From: Aliiglaciecola sp. CAU 1673
GTDB taxonomy: Bacteria; Pseudomonadota; Gammaproteobacteria; Enterobacterales; Alteromonadaceae
Assembly (NCBI RefSeq): GCF_029223185.1
Contig: NZ_JARHUG010000006.1
Span: forward strand, 124,001-188,000
Direction of reading: 5' to 3'
Length of the DNA: 64,000 nt
Shown: positions 56,270 to 64,000 of the stretch, piece after piece
Position numbering within the stretch: position 1 is the stretch's first letter
Layout: each line of letters begins with the position of its first letter
Program-made: the position numbers and the translations under genes
Notes under the pieces: model-generated
What the model saw: only the letters and a program-made list of their open reading frames with translations
Database searches by the model: none
What the model was told of the DNA's origin: nothing

Positions 56270-57421
56270 ATGAACCCTATGCTTGATGACCAAGAAGTAT
56301 CGTTATTCCGCGATACAGTGCGCGGTTTTATGCAAAAAGAAGTGGCCCCCCATTATGAGCAATGGGAAAAAGACAAATGCATACCCAAGTCCTTTTGGCT
56401 GAAGATGGGCGAACAGGGCATGCTGTGTGCCGACATTCCTGAGGAATATGGCGGTATCGGCACCGATTTTCGCTTTAATATGGTGGTGATTGAGGAGGCC
56501 TCCCGCGCAGGTTTTGCGGCATTGGCCACAAATTTGACCGTGCATTCCGATATCTGCGCTCACTACATCTTGAACATGGGCAATGAGGCGCAAAAGCATA
56601 AATACCTGCCCAAGATGGTATCCGGCGAGTGCATAGGCGCCATCTGTATGACCGAGCCGGGCGCGGGCTCAGACCTGCAAGGTATGAAAACCAACGCGGT
56701 GAAAAACGGTAACGAGTGGCGTTTAAACGGCTCCAAGACCTTTATCACCAATGGGCAAAATGCTTCGCTGTATATCGTTGCTGCCCGCACTAATCTGCAG
56801 GTTAAAGCAGCCAAGGGTTTATCCTTGTTCCTGGTGGATGGCGATAAGGCTGGTTTCCAGCGTGGCCAGAACCTGCACAAGATGGGCCAGCACGCTGCCG
56901 ATACCTCTGAGCTGTTCTTTGAAGATGTGATCTTATCTGATGAGGATATTCTGGGACCGCAAGACGGTGGCTTTATTGCCTTGATGCAGGAGCTTCCCCG
57001 CGAGCGCTTGGCGCTGGCAGTGGGCGCAGTGTCTCATGCCGAAGGGGCGCTGTATCTGGCCACCCAGTACGTTAAGGAACGTCAGGCGTTCGGTGGGCCA
57101 TTGACCAACCTGCAAAGCGTCCGTTTCTCTCTCGCCGAGATGGCGACCCAAGTGGAATTGCACAAGGCCCTGAATGAGAAATGCAAAGGGCTGCTGATGG
57201 AGAAAGCCCTGAGTACAGAACTCGCCAGTATGGCCAAATACGCTGCGACCGATATGGAATGCAAGGTCATCGACCAGGCCCTGCAGTTATTCGGGGGCTA
57301 CGGCTATATGCAGGAATACCCCATCTCTCGCTTCTATGTGGATGCCAGAGTACAGCGCATCTACGGTGGCACCAACGAGATTATGAAGGAAATTATCTCC
57401 CGTAAGCTGGTGGCCGATTAA
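56270..57421 (+). CDS. Acyl-CoA dehydrogenase, LCAD-like
   Basis: A 383-residue FAD-dependent dehydrogenase. ICMTEPGAGSDLQGMKT and WRLNGSKTFITNG bind FAD and substrate. The C-terminal RIYGGTNEIMKEII lacks the usual C-terminal catalytic Glu, while ELPRERLALAVG offers Glu245 on helix G, as in long-chain (LCAD) and isovaleryl-CoA dehydrogenases. Mammalian LCAD also handles branched substrates, which fits the racemase neighbour. AAGGA lies 8 nt before ATG 56270. It is the last gene of the operon, followed by a GC-rich hairpin. Confidence 0.93.
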   Translation: MNPMLDDQEVSLFRDTVRGFMQKEVAPHYEQWEKDKCIPKSFWLKMGEQGMLCADIPEEYGGIGTDFRFNMVVIEEASRAGFAALATNLTVHSDICAHYILNMGNEAQKHKYLPKMVSGECIGAICMTEPGAGSDLQGMKTNAVKNGNEWRLNGSKTFITNGQNASLYIVAARTNLQVKAAKGLSLFLVDGDKAGFQRGQNLHKMGQHAADTSELFFEDVILSDEDILGPQDGGFIALMQELPRERLALAVGAVSHAEGALYLATQYVKERQAFGGPLTNLQSVRFSLAEMATQVELHKALNEKCKGLLMEKALSTELASMAKYAATDMECKVIDQALQLFGGYGYMQEYPISRFYVDARVQRIYGGTNEIMKEIISRKLVAD

Positions 57422-57434
57422 TCCTCGTATAAAG

Positions 57435-57453
57435 AAGGGGGCGATGCCCCCTT
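57435..57453. terminator. Hairpin between convergent operon end and Hcp-like gene
   Basis: AAGGGGGC pairs with GCCCCCTT around GAT. No long T run, but the position between convergent genes suggests a bidirectional terminator. Confidence 0.65.
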
Positions 57454-57465
57454 GGTGATTGCAGA

Positions 57466-58014
57466 CTAGTCTTTTTCCTTCTTATCTATTTCCCATTCAT
57501 ACTCAAACGCGGTCTCGCTGCCGTCCTCTTTCTGCTCCACAAATTTGGCTTCGAATTCGGAAAAATTAAGGGTGACATTTTCCGTGAGCCTGTCCTCACC
57601 GCCAGTCCCTCCAGTGGAAATGCTGGTGATTAGCACATTATTCAGGGTGATTTCATAAAGTGGAGTCTGCTGCGAAGCGCGGCGTACCGTTAACACCACA
57701 TCATCAAAATGGGTTCCCTGCGCCATGTGTCTGAACAAAGGCACAGTGGTGCTGTCGACATACTTAGTAAATTGCATATCCATTTGCCCAATTTTCTTGC
57801 CGACTTTGGGGGTATGGTCTCCATTTGACTTAATCTCGACTTTTTTACGAGCGCCCCAATGCCAATTCAACACATCCATTTCACCGGGGTGGCGGGGATC
57901 TTTCGCTTCGCCAGCAATATCGCCCATCTTCATAAAGGCAGCGGCCATGACTTCGTGTGACAACAAGGACAGGGCAAAAACGGCAACTACGTAGATTGCT
58001 GAAAGCTTTTTCAT
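57466..58014 (-). CDS. Hcp-family (type VI tube-like) protein with signal peptide
   Basis: A 182-residue protein. Residues 1-24 form a Sec signal peptide (MKKLSAIYVVAVFALSLLSHEVMA). The mature part matches the Hcp1/T6SS_HCP family: AFMKMGDIAGEAKDPRHPGEMDVLNWHWGARK, then DMQFTKYVDSTTVPLFRHMAQGTHFDDVVLTVRRA, YEITLNNVLITSISTGG and ENVTLNFSEFEAKFV. Canonical Hcp tubes assemble in the cytoplasm without a signal peptide, so this is an exported variant. No type VI genes are nearby. AGGAG lies 6 nt before ATG; a GTG one codon upstream is the alternative. Confidence 0.85.
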   Translation of the reverse strand: MKKLSAIYVVAVFALSLLSHEVMAAAFMKMGDIAGEAKDPRHPGEMDVLNWHWGARKKVEIKSNGDHTPKVGKKIGQMDMQFTKYVDSTTVPLFRHMAQGTHFDDVVLTVRRASQQTPLYEITLNNVLITSISTGGTGGEDRLTENVTLNFSEFEAKFVEQKEDGSETAFEYEWEIDKKEKD

Positions 58015-58190
58015 CACAATCTCCTGGTAGTGGTAGAGTTAAGGCATGGCTGGCGAAATACGCTAGTCATGCCAATAGCAAGTATAGCGTTGCCGTTTGA
58101 TGAGACATTGTCATCTGGGCAAAAACTTTAGACAGTGGCCGTAAACAGGTTTGGCATCCCCATGTAGCAGGTGACCGTCAGGGTAAAGCG

Positions 58191-58206
58191 AACGCTGCAT
58201 AGCGTT
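58191..58206. other. Small hairpin in the Hcp-like / solute-binding-protein spacer
   Basis: AACGCT pairs with AGCGTT around GCAT. The rest of this 300-bp divergent spacer shows no other recognisable element. Confidence 0.3.
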
Positions 58207-58316
58207 GTATTTTAGAACAGCGAATTCGCCAGTTTTGTGCTACTTAAAGACTTATAGGCTGGATGCCTTAATCCGATGAGGCTAGTCTGTTAGCAGGAAA
58301 TAATGAGACGCCCGGA

Positions 58317-59162
58317 ATGCGACGGATTTACCTGTTTGTATTATCCATTGTGTCATCGGCCGCCGCCCAAGATCATATCCCAGATACGATGTTGTGGCTG
58401 ACAACCGATGCGCCTGTTCACCGACAGGCAAACCCCATGGATGTCAGTGGAGCGACACTTTCACTTCTGCTGAAGCAGATGCCTCAGATACGGGTCAAGC
58501 ACATCAGCGCCAACACCAATCGTATCTTCAGTATGCTGGAGCAGGAAACATCGGCTTGTGCCGGCAACTTCCTTAAAACCAGTTTGCGTGAAGAGGCCTT
58601 CCCTTCAACCACTCATCCGCAAACCATTTTTCTTGGCCTTCGGCTCTATGTCCGTGCAGATAACGCCTTGGATCTTGCTCAGCCCGTGGTCCTGGAAGAA
58701 TTCCTGGCATCCATGCCCAATAAACAGTTTGGTGTGGTTGGAGGGCGTAGTTATGGGGATAAATTCGATGCCATTTTTTCCGATGCCCAATGGAATGAAA
58801 AGCTTTGGATCCGCAATGCCGAAGATATGGCTGCCGGCCTGGTCGACATGCTGATTCAAGGGCGGGTGTCAGCCATACTGGAGTACCCAAGTGTCGTTGC
58901 ACATTATAAAAATCAATTTAGTAGCGATGTGCCGTTGTTAAGTTATTCATTGCACCAATCACCGCTATTTAGTCTTGGCTATATCTATTGCTCACCCACC
59001 CCTCAAGGTAGGGCTCTGGTTGCCGCCTTTGACAAGGCTATTGAGGCTGCAAGCCGGCAAGAAAGTTATTTGCAAGCTCACTTACGTTGGTTTCCCGAAG
59101 CGCAACACAATGAATTACAAGAAATTTTTACTCTGGTGTATGGCACTGAAAAGCAGCCATAG
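58317..59162 (+). CDS. Secreted solute-binding-like protein, solitary
   Basis: A 281-residue protein with a signal peptide (MRRIYLFVLSIVSSAAA-QD). The two-lobe layout (VKHISANTNRIFSMLEQETSACAGNFLKT, later FGVVGGRSYGDKFDAIF and GRVSAILEYPSVVAHY) resembles periplasmic binding proteins of the family 3 / TIGR02285 kind found in Shewanella and Pseudomonas. An ATG 14 nt upstream is in another frame. No transporter genes are adjacent; the next gene encodes a calcium-loop protein. Ligand unknown. Confidence 0.65.
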   Translation: MRRIYLFVLSIVSSAAAQDHIPDTMLWLTTDAPVHRQANPMDVSGATLSLLLKQMPQIRVKHISANTNRIFSMLEQETSACAGNFLKTSLREEAFPSTTHPQTIFLGLRLYVRADNALDLAQPVVLEEFLASMPNKQFGVVGGRSYGDKFDAIFSDAQWNEKLWIRNAEDMAAGLVDMLIQGRVSAILEYPSVVAHYKNQFSSDVPLLSYSLHQSPLFSLGYIYCSPTPQGRALVAAFDKAIEAASRQESYLQAHLRWFPEAQHNELQEIFTLVYGTEKQP

Positions 59163-59240
59163 CGCTGTCTTGGAATAATTTTGTTGTTGGCACTAAAGGC
59201 TCTCCCCATTTTGTCGATAAAGACTATGGGAGGATCCATT

Positions 59241-60269
59241 ATGAACATCCAATCATATCAGGCGTCGATTGCCCACGAGCAGCAACACTTTGTAAAACAT
59301 GACAGGCAAGTCGTGGCGCGACAATCCGTGGCTTTACCCATACAAAGTCAGCGAGAGAGGGCACCAACCGCCGTACCTCAAGCCACAGTATCTGAAAAGG
59401 CTGCGGCTTCAGCATCGCATAAAGGCGTGCAAAAAGAACAGTCCGATCAAGAAGACATCAAGTCGGACGATCCTGAGCTAAGAATGCTCAGGCGTCTGGT
59501 AGAAATGTTAAACGGCCGGCCAATTGACTGGTTTGAAGCTGCCAGATGGGAGGGCGAGTCGGTTCAGTCAGCGTCGACAGGCGATGTTCAACAAAACCCG
59601 CAATCTGCAGATGAAACCCAGCTGATCGTTAAAGAAACAGCACTTAACTATCAGGCTTATCATTTTAGCATCTCCCTGGACTTGCAATTAGCAGAGGGGC
59701 AACGATTTAGCTTTCAAGGTCAGCTCGATTGGCAGCAACTGAACGTCTCCCAGAGTCTTTCAGTGGTTAAAGAACAGCAACTCAAAGATCCTCTGGTGGT
59801 TAGCTTTGATTGGCGACCGGTAAGTTTTAAAGGCAACACCACTTTGGATTTGGACGGTGATGGCAACCTGGACAAATTGCCCACTCCTGAAGGTAATGCC
59901 GGGTATCTGGTCAGAGACCTTGACAGAAATCAGCGCATGGATGGTCCTGCGGAATTGTTAGGGGTCACCAGCGGTGATGCCTGGGCCGATATACAAACTC
60001 TGGATGATAATGGTGATGGCCTGTTAGATAGCCGGGACAAAGCCTTTAACGATTTATATTGGTGGCAGCCTGGGGCGGGTTCAAAACTCGTGTCACTCAC
60101 TGCGTTACAAATTGATGCAATATTGTTGCAAGGTGCCAACACTGTCGTGGATATTGCGTCAGAAGGCGAGCCCATAGCCAGACTCAGGAAAACCGGGGCC
60201 TTTGTCTATCACGACAATCAGGCGCGCTCAGCAGTAGGGCTGATTCAGCAGTTTGATTTTTATACTTAA
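59241..60269 (+). CDS. EF-hand-like calcium-loop protein of unknown function
   Basis: A 342-residue protein without a signal peptide, starting at ATG 59241 after GGAGG. The first 130 residues are polar and disordered (Gln/Ser/Ala-rich). A beta-rich segment follows, then calcium-loop repeats: DLDGDGNLDKLP (203-214), DLDRNQRMDGPAEL (226-239) and LDDNGDGLLDSRD (254-266), and an ELLGVTSGDAWADIQ motif. The last block resembles the EF-hand-like module inside large RTX-type adhesins, here as a stand-alone protein. It overlaps the convergent next gene by 4 nt at its 3' end. Confidence 0.7.
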   Translation: MNIQSYQASIAHEQQHFVKHDRQVVARQSVALPIQSQRERAPTAVPQATVSEKAAASASHKGVQKEQSDQEDIKSDDPELRMLRRLVEMLNGRPIDWFEAARWEGESVQSASTGDVQQNPQSADETQLIVKETALNYQAYHFSISLDLQLAEGQRFSFQGQLDWQQLNVSQSLSVVKEQQLKDPLVVSFDWRPVSFKGNTTLDLDGDGNLDKLPTPEGNAGYLVRDLDRNQRMDGPAELLGVTSGDAWADIQTLDDNGDGLLDSRDKAFNDLYWWQPGAGSKLVSLTALQIDAILLQGANTVVDIASEGEPIARLRKTGAFVYHDNQARSAVGLIQQFDFYT

Positions 60270-60880
60270 GGCTCATTGTTGGATTTTTGGCAGGGTCGAT
60301 TCACGTCGGAAAAATCTTGCCGAACCTGAATAATTCTCGCTTTGTATGCCTCGGCATCACCGTACTCAAAAAACTTACCATAGCGGTTATGCAGTGCTCG
60401 CTGCCGATAGGCATGCTTTATCGGGCACCAGTGCTGCTCGGTGTGCCCGGCAATTTCGCTGACATAAGCCATCAAGCCGTTAAAGTACCCACAATAGAGG
60501 CAATTCAGTTTTTCAATACCATTTAAGTAGCCAAGTTTATGCCTGTCTAAGCGGATATAGTCAGCACGACGCACCTTGGGAATGCGATAGACGGGAAAGC
60601 AAACCATTTGGTAAAGAGACACCAGAATATCCATGAGCAGGGCGGGGAACAGACAAGCCCAGATAAAGGGGGCCGTCAATATCTTCAGTAGTGAAGAGTG
60701 AAAGAGATAGGTGTGCAACTTAGTGGCCAGGGTTTTGTGGTATCGCTGAGTTTGCTCTTCAAAGTAGACCTTCCCTTCTTTGATCTTGTAGGAGAACTCC
60801 GTTTCCATTTTTTGCAGCTCTTCGCGCAAATCTTGTTCAAGGGATTTGATTTGCTCGATGATCTTTTTGGCGTTGTCCAT
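60266..60880 (-). CDS. Conserved membrane-associated protein with Cys motifs
   Basis: A 204-residue protein: an N-terminal coiled coil (NAKKIIEQIKSLEQDLREELQKMETEF), a hydrophobic double span (LLKILTAPFIWACLFPALLMDILVSLYQMVCFPVY), then a Cys-containing domain (YIRLDRHKLGYLNGIEKLNCLYCGYFNGL, and HTEQHWCPIKHAYR), possibly a metal site made by CxxC, the later Cys and His. Similar proteins without a name occur in many gammaproteobacteria. ATG 60880 follows AGGA at 8 nt. Confidence 0.65.
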   Translation of the reverse strand: MDNAKKIIEQIKSLEQDLREELQKMETEFSYKIKEGKVYFEEQTQRYHKTLATKLHTYLFHSSLLKILTAPFIWACLFPALLMDILVSLYQMVCFPVYRIPKVRRADYIRLDRHKLGYLNGIEKLNCLYCGYFNGLMAYVSEIAGHTEQHWCPIKHAYRQRALHNRYGKFFEYGDAEAYKARIIQVRQDFSDVNRPCQKSNNEP

Positions 60881-61116
60881 GTTTTTGTTCCTGCCTTGCG
60901 GTGGCTGCTTGTAGGACAATCGCCCAGGGGCAGCAAGTACTTTTGTATTATAAGAATAGATGTTTCACATCCATGATTGCGCGTTTTCTTTTACTTCCGA
61001 CAAATTAAAGAGTTGTTTGTTTGCATGGTACGCGGCTTACCAGAAGAGTTGACTCGTTAAATTAGGGGGTAAACCCCTATATAAGCGCATCGCCAATCGG
61101 TTCACATTAGTTCCAC

Positions 61117-61131
61117 GTCAGAAATTCTGAC
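61117..61131. promoter_or_regulatory. Palindrome GTCAGAA-A-TTCTGAC upstream of the protease gene
   Basis: A perfect 7-bp-arm palindrome ending 30 bp before the protease start. A second dyad, TAGGGG/CCCCTA (61063-61068 with 61074-61079), lies 38 bp further upstream. Candidate operator; the regulator is unknown. Confidence 0.4.
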
Positions 61132-61161
61132 CCTGAAATTTGTTTTTGACAGGAACTACCG

Positions 61162-63642
61162 ATGAAATTATTCAAACTCTCCGCGCTGGCTGTTGCCAGC
61201 ATGATGATGGCCTCGCCGCTGGCCTTGGCTAAACCCACCCTTGGCAAAGAGCTCGCCTCTGTGCTGCCAACGCTCTCTGGCGCTGACACCCTGATGGCAG
61301 TATTGACTTATGATCAATTGGAGCCCGTATCCGAAGCTCAAGTGCAGAAGCTCCTGAGCTTGGGGATCACTCAGGGCGTGCAGTTTAAGTCCGTACCCGT
61401 TGTTGGCGTGATGGTTAATGCCGCGCAAATCCAAGCCTTGTCAGAGGACGATGATCTGCGTTCAATTTGGTTAAACCGCAAGCTGGAATACTTCACCGCC
61501 GATGCCAGGCAAATTACCGGTGTCGATGCGGTGCAGGGAACTGAATTTGCAGCACGCAACGGCCAGGAATTCACAGGCAAAGGCGTAACCATTATGGTCA
61601 ATGACTCTGGTGTGGACGCTACCCACCAGGATCTGTTCTTTGGTCAGCAAGTGATTGAAAACGTTCAGGCCATCACCCATGCCAGTGCCCTGGAAATTAC
61701 CGGTGTCACCGAGGGATTTGTGCTGACCGGGCAGCCCAACACCGATACCAACTCCGGACACGGCACCCATTGCGCCGGCATCATTGCTGGTACCGGCGTC
61801 ATGTCGGATGGCAAATATGTGGGCGCCGCCCCCGATGCTAAGTTGGTAGGTTATGGCTCCGGTGGCGGACTCTTCATCCTGGATGCTGTCGGTGGTTATG
61901 ACTATGCCATCAACCATGTCTACAGCTTCGATGATCCTATCAGGGTAATCAGCAATTCCTGGGGCTCCAGCGGCAAGTTTGACCCAGCTGGTCCGGTCGC
62001 GCTGGCCAGCTACAAAGCCCACAAACTCGGCATTCTGTCAGTGTTCGCATCAGGTAACTCGGGCCCCGGAGAGGACACCCACAACCCCTATGCCCAGATC
62101 CCCTGGGGCATCGCTGTCGGCGCCGGTGACAAGGACGGAAAATTAGCCGGTTTCTCCTCCCGCGGATTAAAAGGCGAGGAAGGGACCTTTACCATGCCGG
62201 ATCAAACCACCTGGACCTATAGCAATGATGTGACCATTGTGGCGCCAGGAGTGGATATTATTGCTACCCGGGCAAGTACCAATTTAAGTGCCAATGGTGG
62301 TGAAGCCGATGTGGAGGCAATTGAGCCCGAGTATCTGCCTTTTTACACCATGATATCTGGTACTTCCATGGCCACTCCCCATGTATCAGGGATCGTTGCC
62401 ATGATGTTGGAAGCGAATCCGGCGCTGGACAATCTGAGCATCAAACGTCTGCTGATGGAAACCGCTACCAATATGCCTGGTTACGAACGCTGGGAAGTGG
62501 GAGCGGGTTACGTGAATGCACGGGCTGCGGTGGCAGCGGCATTAAATTACGACCCCGAACACAGAATAACAGTCAATAATCTCGCCGATAAAACCTTTAA
62601 CGCCAACGCCCTGCTGTTGCCCAGCGAGCGCAGCGAAGAGCTTGAGGTGTTTTACAGCCCGGTAGGTGAACCTGAGGTGAAAACCTTTGTGGTAGACGAC
62701 CAGGCAGCCTGGGTAAAAGCCAGCGCCAACACAGCCACCAACCTGACCAAGCTGGTGCTGGTGGATCCTGATGGCGTGGAGTATTTCGGCAACTTGTCCA
62801 CCCCGGTGCTGGAAGAGTCCATGCGCGTTTCTGCGCCGGCTAAACCCGGTAACTGGGGCGTCTATGTTTATGGTCTGACGTCTTTGTCCGGTGTGCAGGC
62901 CGATCCGCTGGGACTGACCAACGGACCTGGATTGCCTGAGTTTTTTGATGTGCTGGTGCAGTTTGAAAACTCCGGTGGTTATCAGGGATTGGATGATATC
63001 GCCGGTCATCCCCTGCAAACGGCTGTTGAATTTGCCATCAGCGAACGCTTAATGGATGGCTTTAATAACAGCGTGTTCAGACCCGATGCCCTGCTAAGAA
63101 GAAAAGATCTGGCTAATTATCTGGTGATGGGTGGGGCGGTGCGCCAGTACCGGGATCTGCTTGAAGAGCCGGCCCCCATGCTTTCCCAGGTGCCAAGCAG
63201 TGCCAAGGCCTTCGTTGAGTCTGTGTCGGTGAAAGGCGCAGCCATCAAGGACAGATTGCGTGAGCAGGATCCCCTGATGCAAAGTGCCCAGGGTAACTTC
63301 AATCCCAACGGCACCGTCAGTAAGTTGGATATGGCTTACACATTAGTACAATTGTTGGGAATGCAGGCACAAGCCCGGGCCTTTAACAGTGACGATGATA
63401 TTGTTGTGGATTACCGTGGGCAAACGGTGGTTCTGAGCGATCAGCATCTGATCCCAGCGTCGATGAAAGGCTATGTACAGACGGCCATCAATCTGTCTTT
63501 GATTAATGTGCAGTTTGCCGTGCAGCAAGGAGCATTTGATCTTGAGCCGACCCTTGAAGCTTACTTCCAGCCGGATGTGAAGTTGACCCGGGCCGCCTAC
63601 GCACTGACAGCATCAAGATTCTATGAGGCCTACCTACGATAG
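61162..63642 (+). CDS. Secreted subtilisin-family (S8) protease with C-terminal SLH-like repeats
   Basis: An 826-residue precursor: signal peptide (MKLFKLSALAVASMMMASPLALA), a propeptide-like region (about 30-110), and the S8 domain with catalytic Asp148 (NDSGVD), His200 (SGHGTHCAG), oxyanion Asn299 (ASGNSGPG) and Ser402 (SGTSMATPH). A beta-sandwich domain (about 465-600) follows, then three SLH-like segments (about 610-655, 700-735 and 770-826; for example FAISERLMDGFNNSVFRPDALLRRKDLANYL). SLH modules anchor proteins to cell-wall polymers mainly in Gram-positives, so their use here is unusual. A strong terminator follows. Confidence 0.92.
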   Translation: MKLFKLSALAVASMMMASPLALAKPTLGKELASVLPTLSGADTLMAVLTYDQLEPVSEAQVQKLLSLGITQGVQFKSVPVVGVMVNAAQIQALSEDDDLRSIWLNRKLEYFTADARQITGVDAVQGTEFAARNGQEFTGKGVTIMVNDSGVDATHQDLFFGQQVIENVQAITHASALEITGVTEGFVLTGQPNTDTNSGHGTHCAGIIAGTGVMSDGKYVGAAPDAKLVGYGSGGGLFILDAVGGYDYAINHVYSFDDPIRVISNSWGSSGKFDPAGPVALASYKAHKLGILSVFASGNSGPGEDTHNPYAQIPWGIAVGAGDKDGKLAGFSSRGLKGEEGTFTMPDQTTWTYSNDVTIVAPGVDIIATRASTNLSANGGEADVEAIEPEYLPFYTMISGTSMATPHVSGIVAMMLEANPALDNLSIKRLLMETATNMPGYERWEVGAGYVNARAAVAAALNYDPEHRITVNNLADKTFNANALLLPSERSEELEVFYSPVGEPEVKTFVVDDQAAWVKASANTATNLTKLVLVDPDGVEYFGNLSTPVLEESMRVSAPAKPGNWGVYVYGLTSLSGVQADPLGLTNGPGLPEFFDVLVQFENSGGYQGLDDIAGHPLQTAVEFAISERLMDGFNNSVFRPDALLRRKDLANYLVMGGAVRQYRDLLEEPAPMLSQVPSSAKAFVESVSVKGAAIKDRLREQDPLMQSAQGNFNPNGTVSKLDMAYTLVQLLGMQAQARAFNSDDDIVVDYRGQTVVLSDQHLIPASMKGYVQTAINLSLINVQFAVQQGAFDLEPTLEAYFQPDVKLTRAAYALTASRFYEAYLR

Positions 63643-63650
63643 GGTCCTTT

Positions 63651-63690
63651 GCCAGTTCAGCCTCGGCAGAGGTTGAACTGGCTATTTTTT
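63651..63690 (+). terminator. Terminator of the S8 protease gene
   Basis: GCCAGTTCA (63651-63659) pairs with TGAACTGGC (63674-63682), with CCTC/GAGG inside, followed by six T residues. Confidence 0.95.
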
Positions 63691-63732
63691 GACGGCTGTT
63701 TTATGTTGTCGCTGGATGCTTGGAGGTTTTTT

Positions 63733-64000
63733 ATGATGAAAAGGTTTTACTCCCTGATTGTGGCCAGTCTGCTTTTGCTGCCGGTGGCATCGGCGCAATC
63801 CGTTGCGCCTCAAGTGCTGAGCTTTTCAGAGAACAAGATTACCGCCCACTTTGAGCTCACCTCTCCCACAGGGCAGAGCCTGGCTCTGGACTTGAGGGTC
63901 GATTTTGAACGCACTGTCGGACTCAGTGCCGAGCAGTTTGTGATTGAGGCAGAATGGGTGAATCCCTTGGATTTACTGAATCGTCTGCCAACAAACGGGG
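63733..64000 (+). CDS. Secreted protein, 5' part (cut by window edge)
   Basis: An open frame of 89 complete codons running off the window. TGGAGG precedes tandem ATGs (63733 and 63736). The N-terminus is a signal peptide (KRFYSLIVASLLLLPVASA-QS). The visible mature portion is beta-rich (APQVLSFSENKITAHFEL, ALDLRVDFERT) with no recognisable motif. It follows the S8 protease by 90 bp, beyond a strong terminator, so it probably has its own promoter. Function unknown. Confidence 0.6.
   Translation, partial: MMKRFYSLIVASLLLLPVASAQSVAPQVLSFSENKITAHFELTSPTGQSLALDLRVDFERTVGLSAEQFVIEAEWVNPLDLLNRLPTNG

Overview
The window looks like a chromosomal segment from a marine or alkaliphilic gammaproteobacterium of the Alteromonadales (Alteromonadaceae-like). 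The evidence is the gene order around grpE, the tmRNA tag ANDENYALAA, sigma-32 and LexA sites of gammaproteobacterial type, and protein families common in Shewanella and Alteromonas (solitary periplasmic solute-binding proteins, DcaP-like porin, DUF2058, DUF2937, DUF2132). Coding density is high and both strands are used.

Region by region. 1-4.4 kb: the tail of a serine beta-lactamase-family gene, an AraC regulator next to a VOC protein, a GNAT acetyltransferase, a small membrane protein and an RsgA-type circularly permuted GTPase. The RsgA gene is preceded by an 11-codon leader ORF and tandem hairpins. 4.7-14.3 kb: a conserved block ssrA-smpB / ratA-rnfH / bamE-recN-nadK / grpE-dnaK-dnaJ, matching the Escherichia coli arrangement. 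recN has two LexA boxes and grpE has a textbook sigma-32 promoter. 14.4-24.4 kb: a secreted solute-binding protein, dapB, an oppositely oriented two-component system and DJ-1/PfpI protein, then carA-carB-greA behind an attenuator-like leader. 24.5-37.1 kb: a VOC protein, a second solute-binding protein, cmoAB (wobble uridine modification), a DcaP-like porin divergent from acs and a LuxR-type regulator, adenosine deaminase, a MarR-GNAT pair, an MFS exporter divergent from a second MarR regulator with twin operators, and small conserved genes.

37.1-40 kb is the accessory patch: an IS481-family element with intact transposase, a secreted repeat-containing protein, and an internally deleted remnant of a related element. 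40.4-45.0 kb holds a MacB-type ABC transporter operon (adaptor, ATPase, two permeases). 45.2-49.8 kb holds MAPEG and DUF2937 proteins, a phosphatase homologue that has lost its metal ligands, a hybrid histidine kinase with a fused NMT1-type sensor, and a DUF2132 protein.

49.9-57.4 kb is an AraC-regulated acyl-CoA degradation operon: thiolase, FadB-like bifunctional enzyme, alpha-methylacyl-CoA racemase-like enzyme, transglutaminase-like protein and LCAD-like dehydrogenase. I infer that it acts on methyl-branched acyl chains. 57.5-64 kb holds secreted or unusual proteins: an Hcp-family protein with a Sec signal peptide, a third solute-binding protein, an EF-hand-like calcium-loop protein, a conserved Cys-containing membrane protein, a subtilisin-family protease with C-terminal SLH-like repeats, and the start of another secreted protein cut by the window edge.

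No CRISPR array, prophage, rRNA or tRNA gene was seen. The most novel candidates are the RsgA leader, the dead phosphatase, the branched acyl-CoA operon with its embedded transglutaminase, the exported Hcp-like protein, the SLH-bearing protease and the twin MarR operators.
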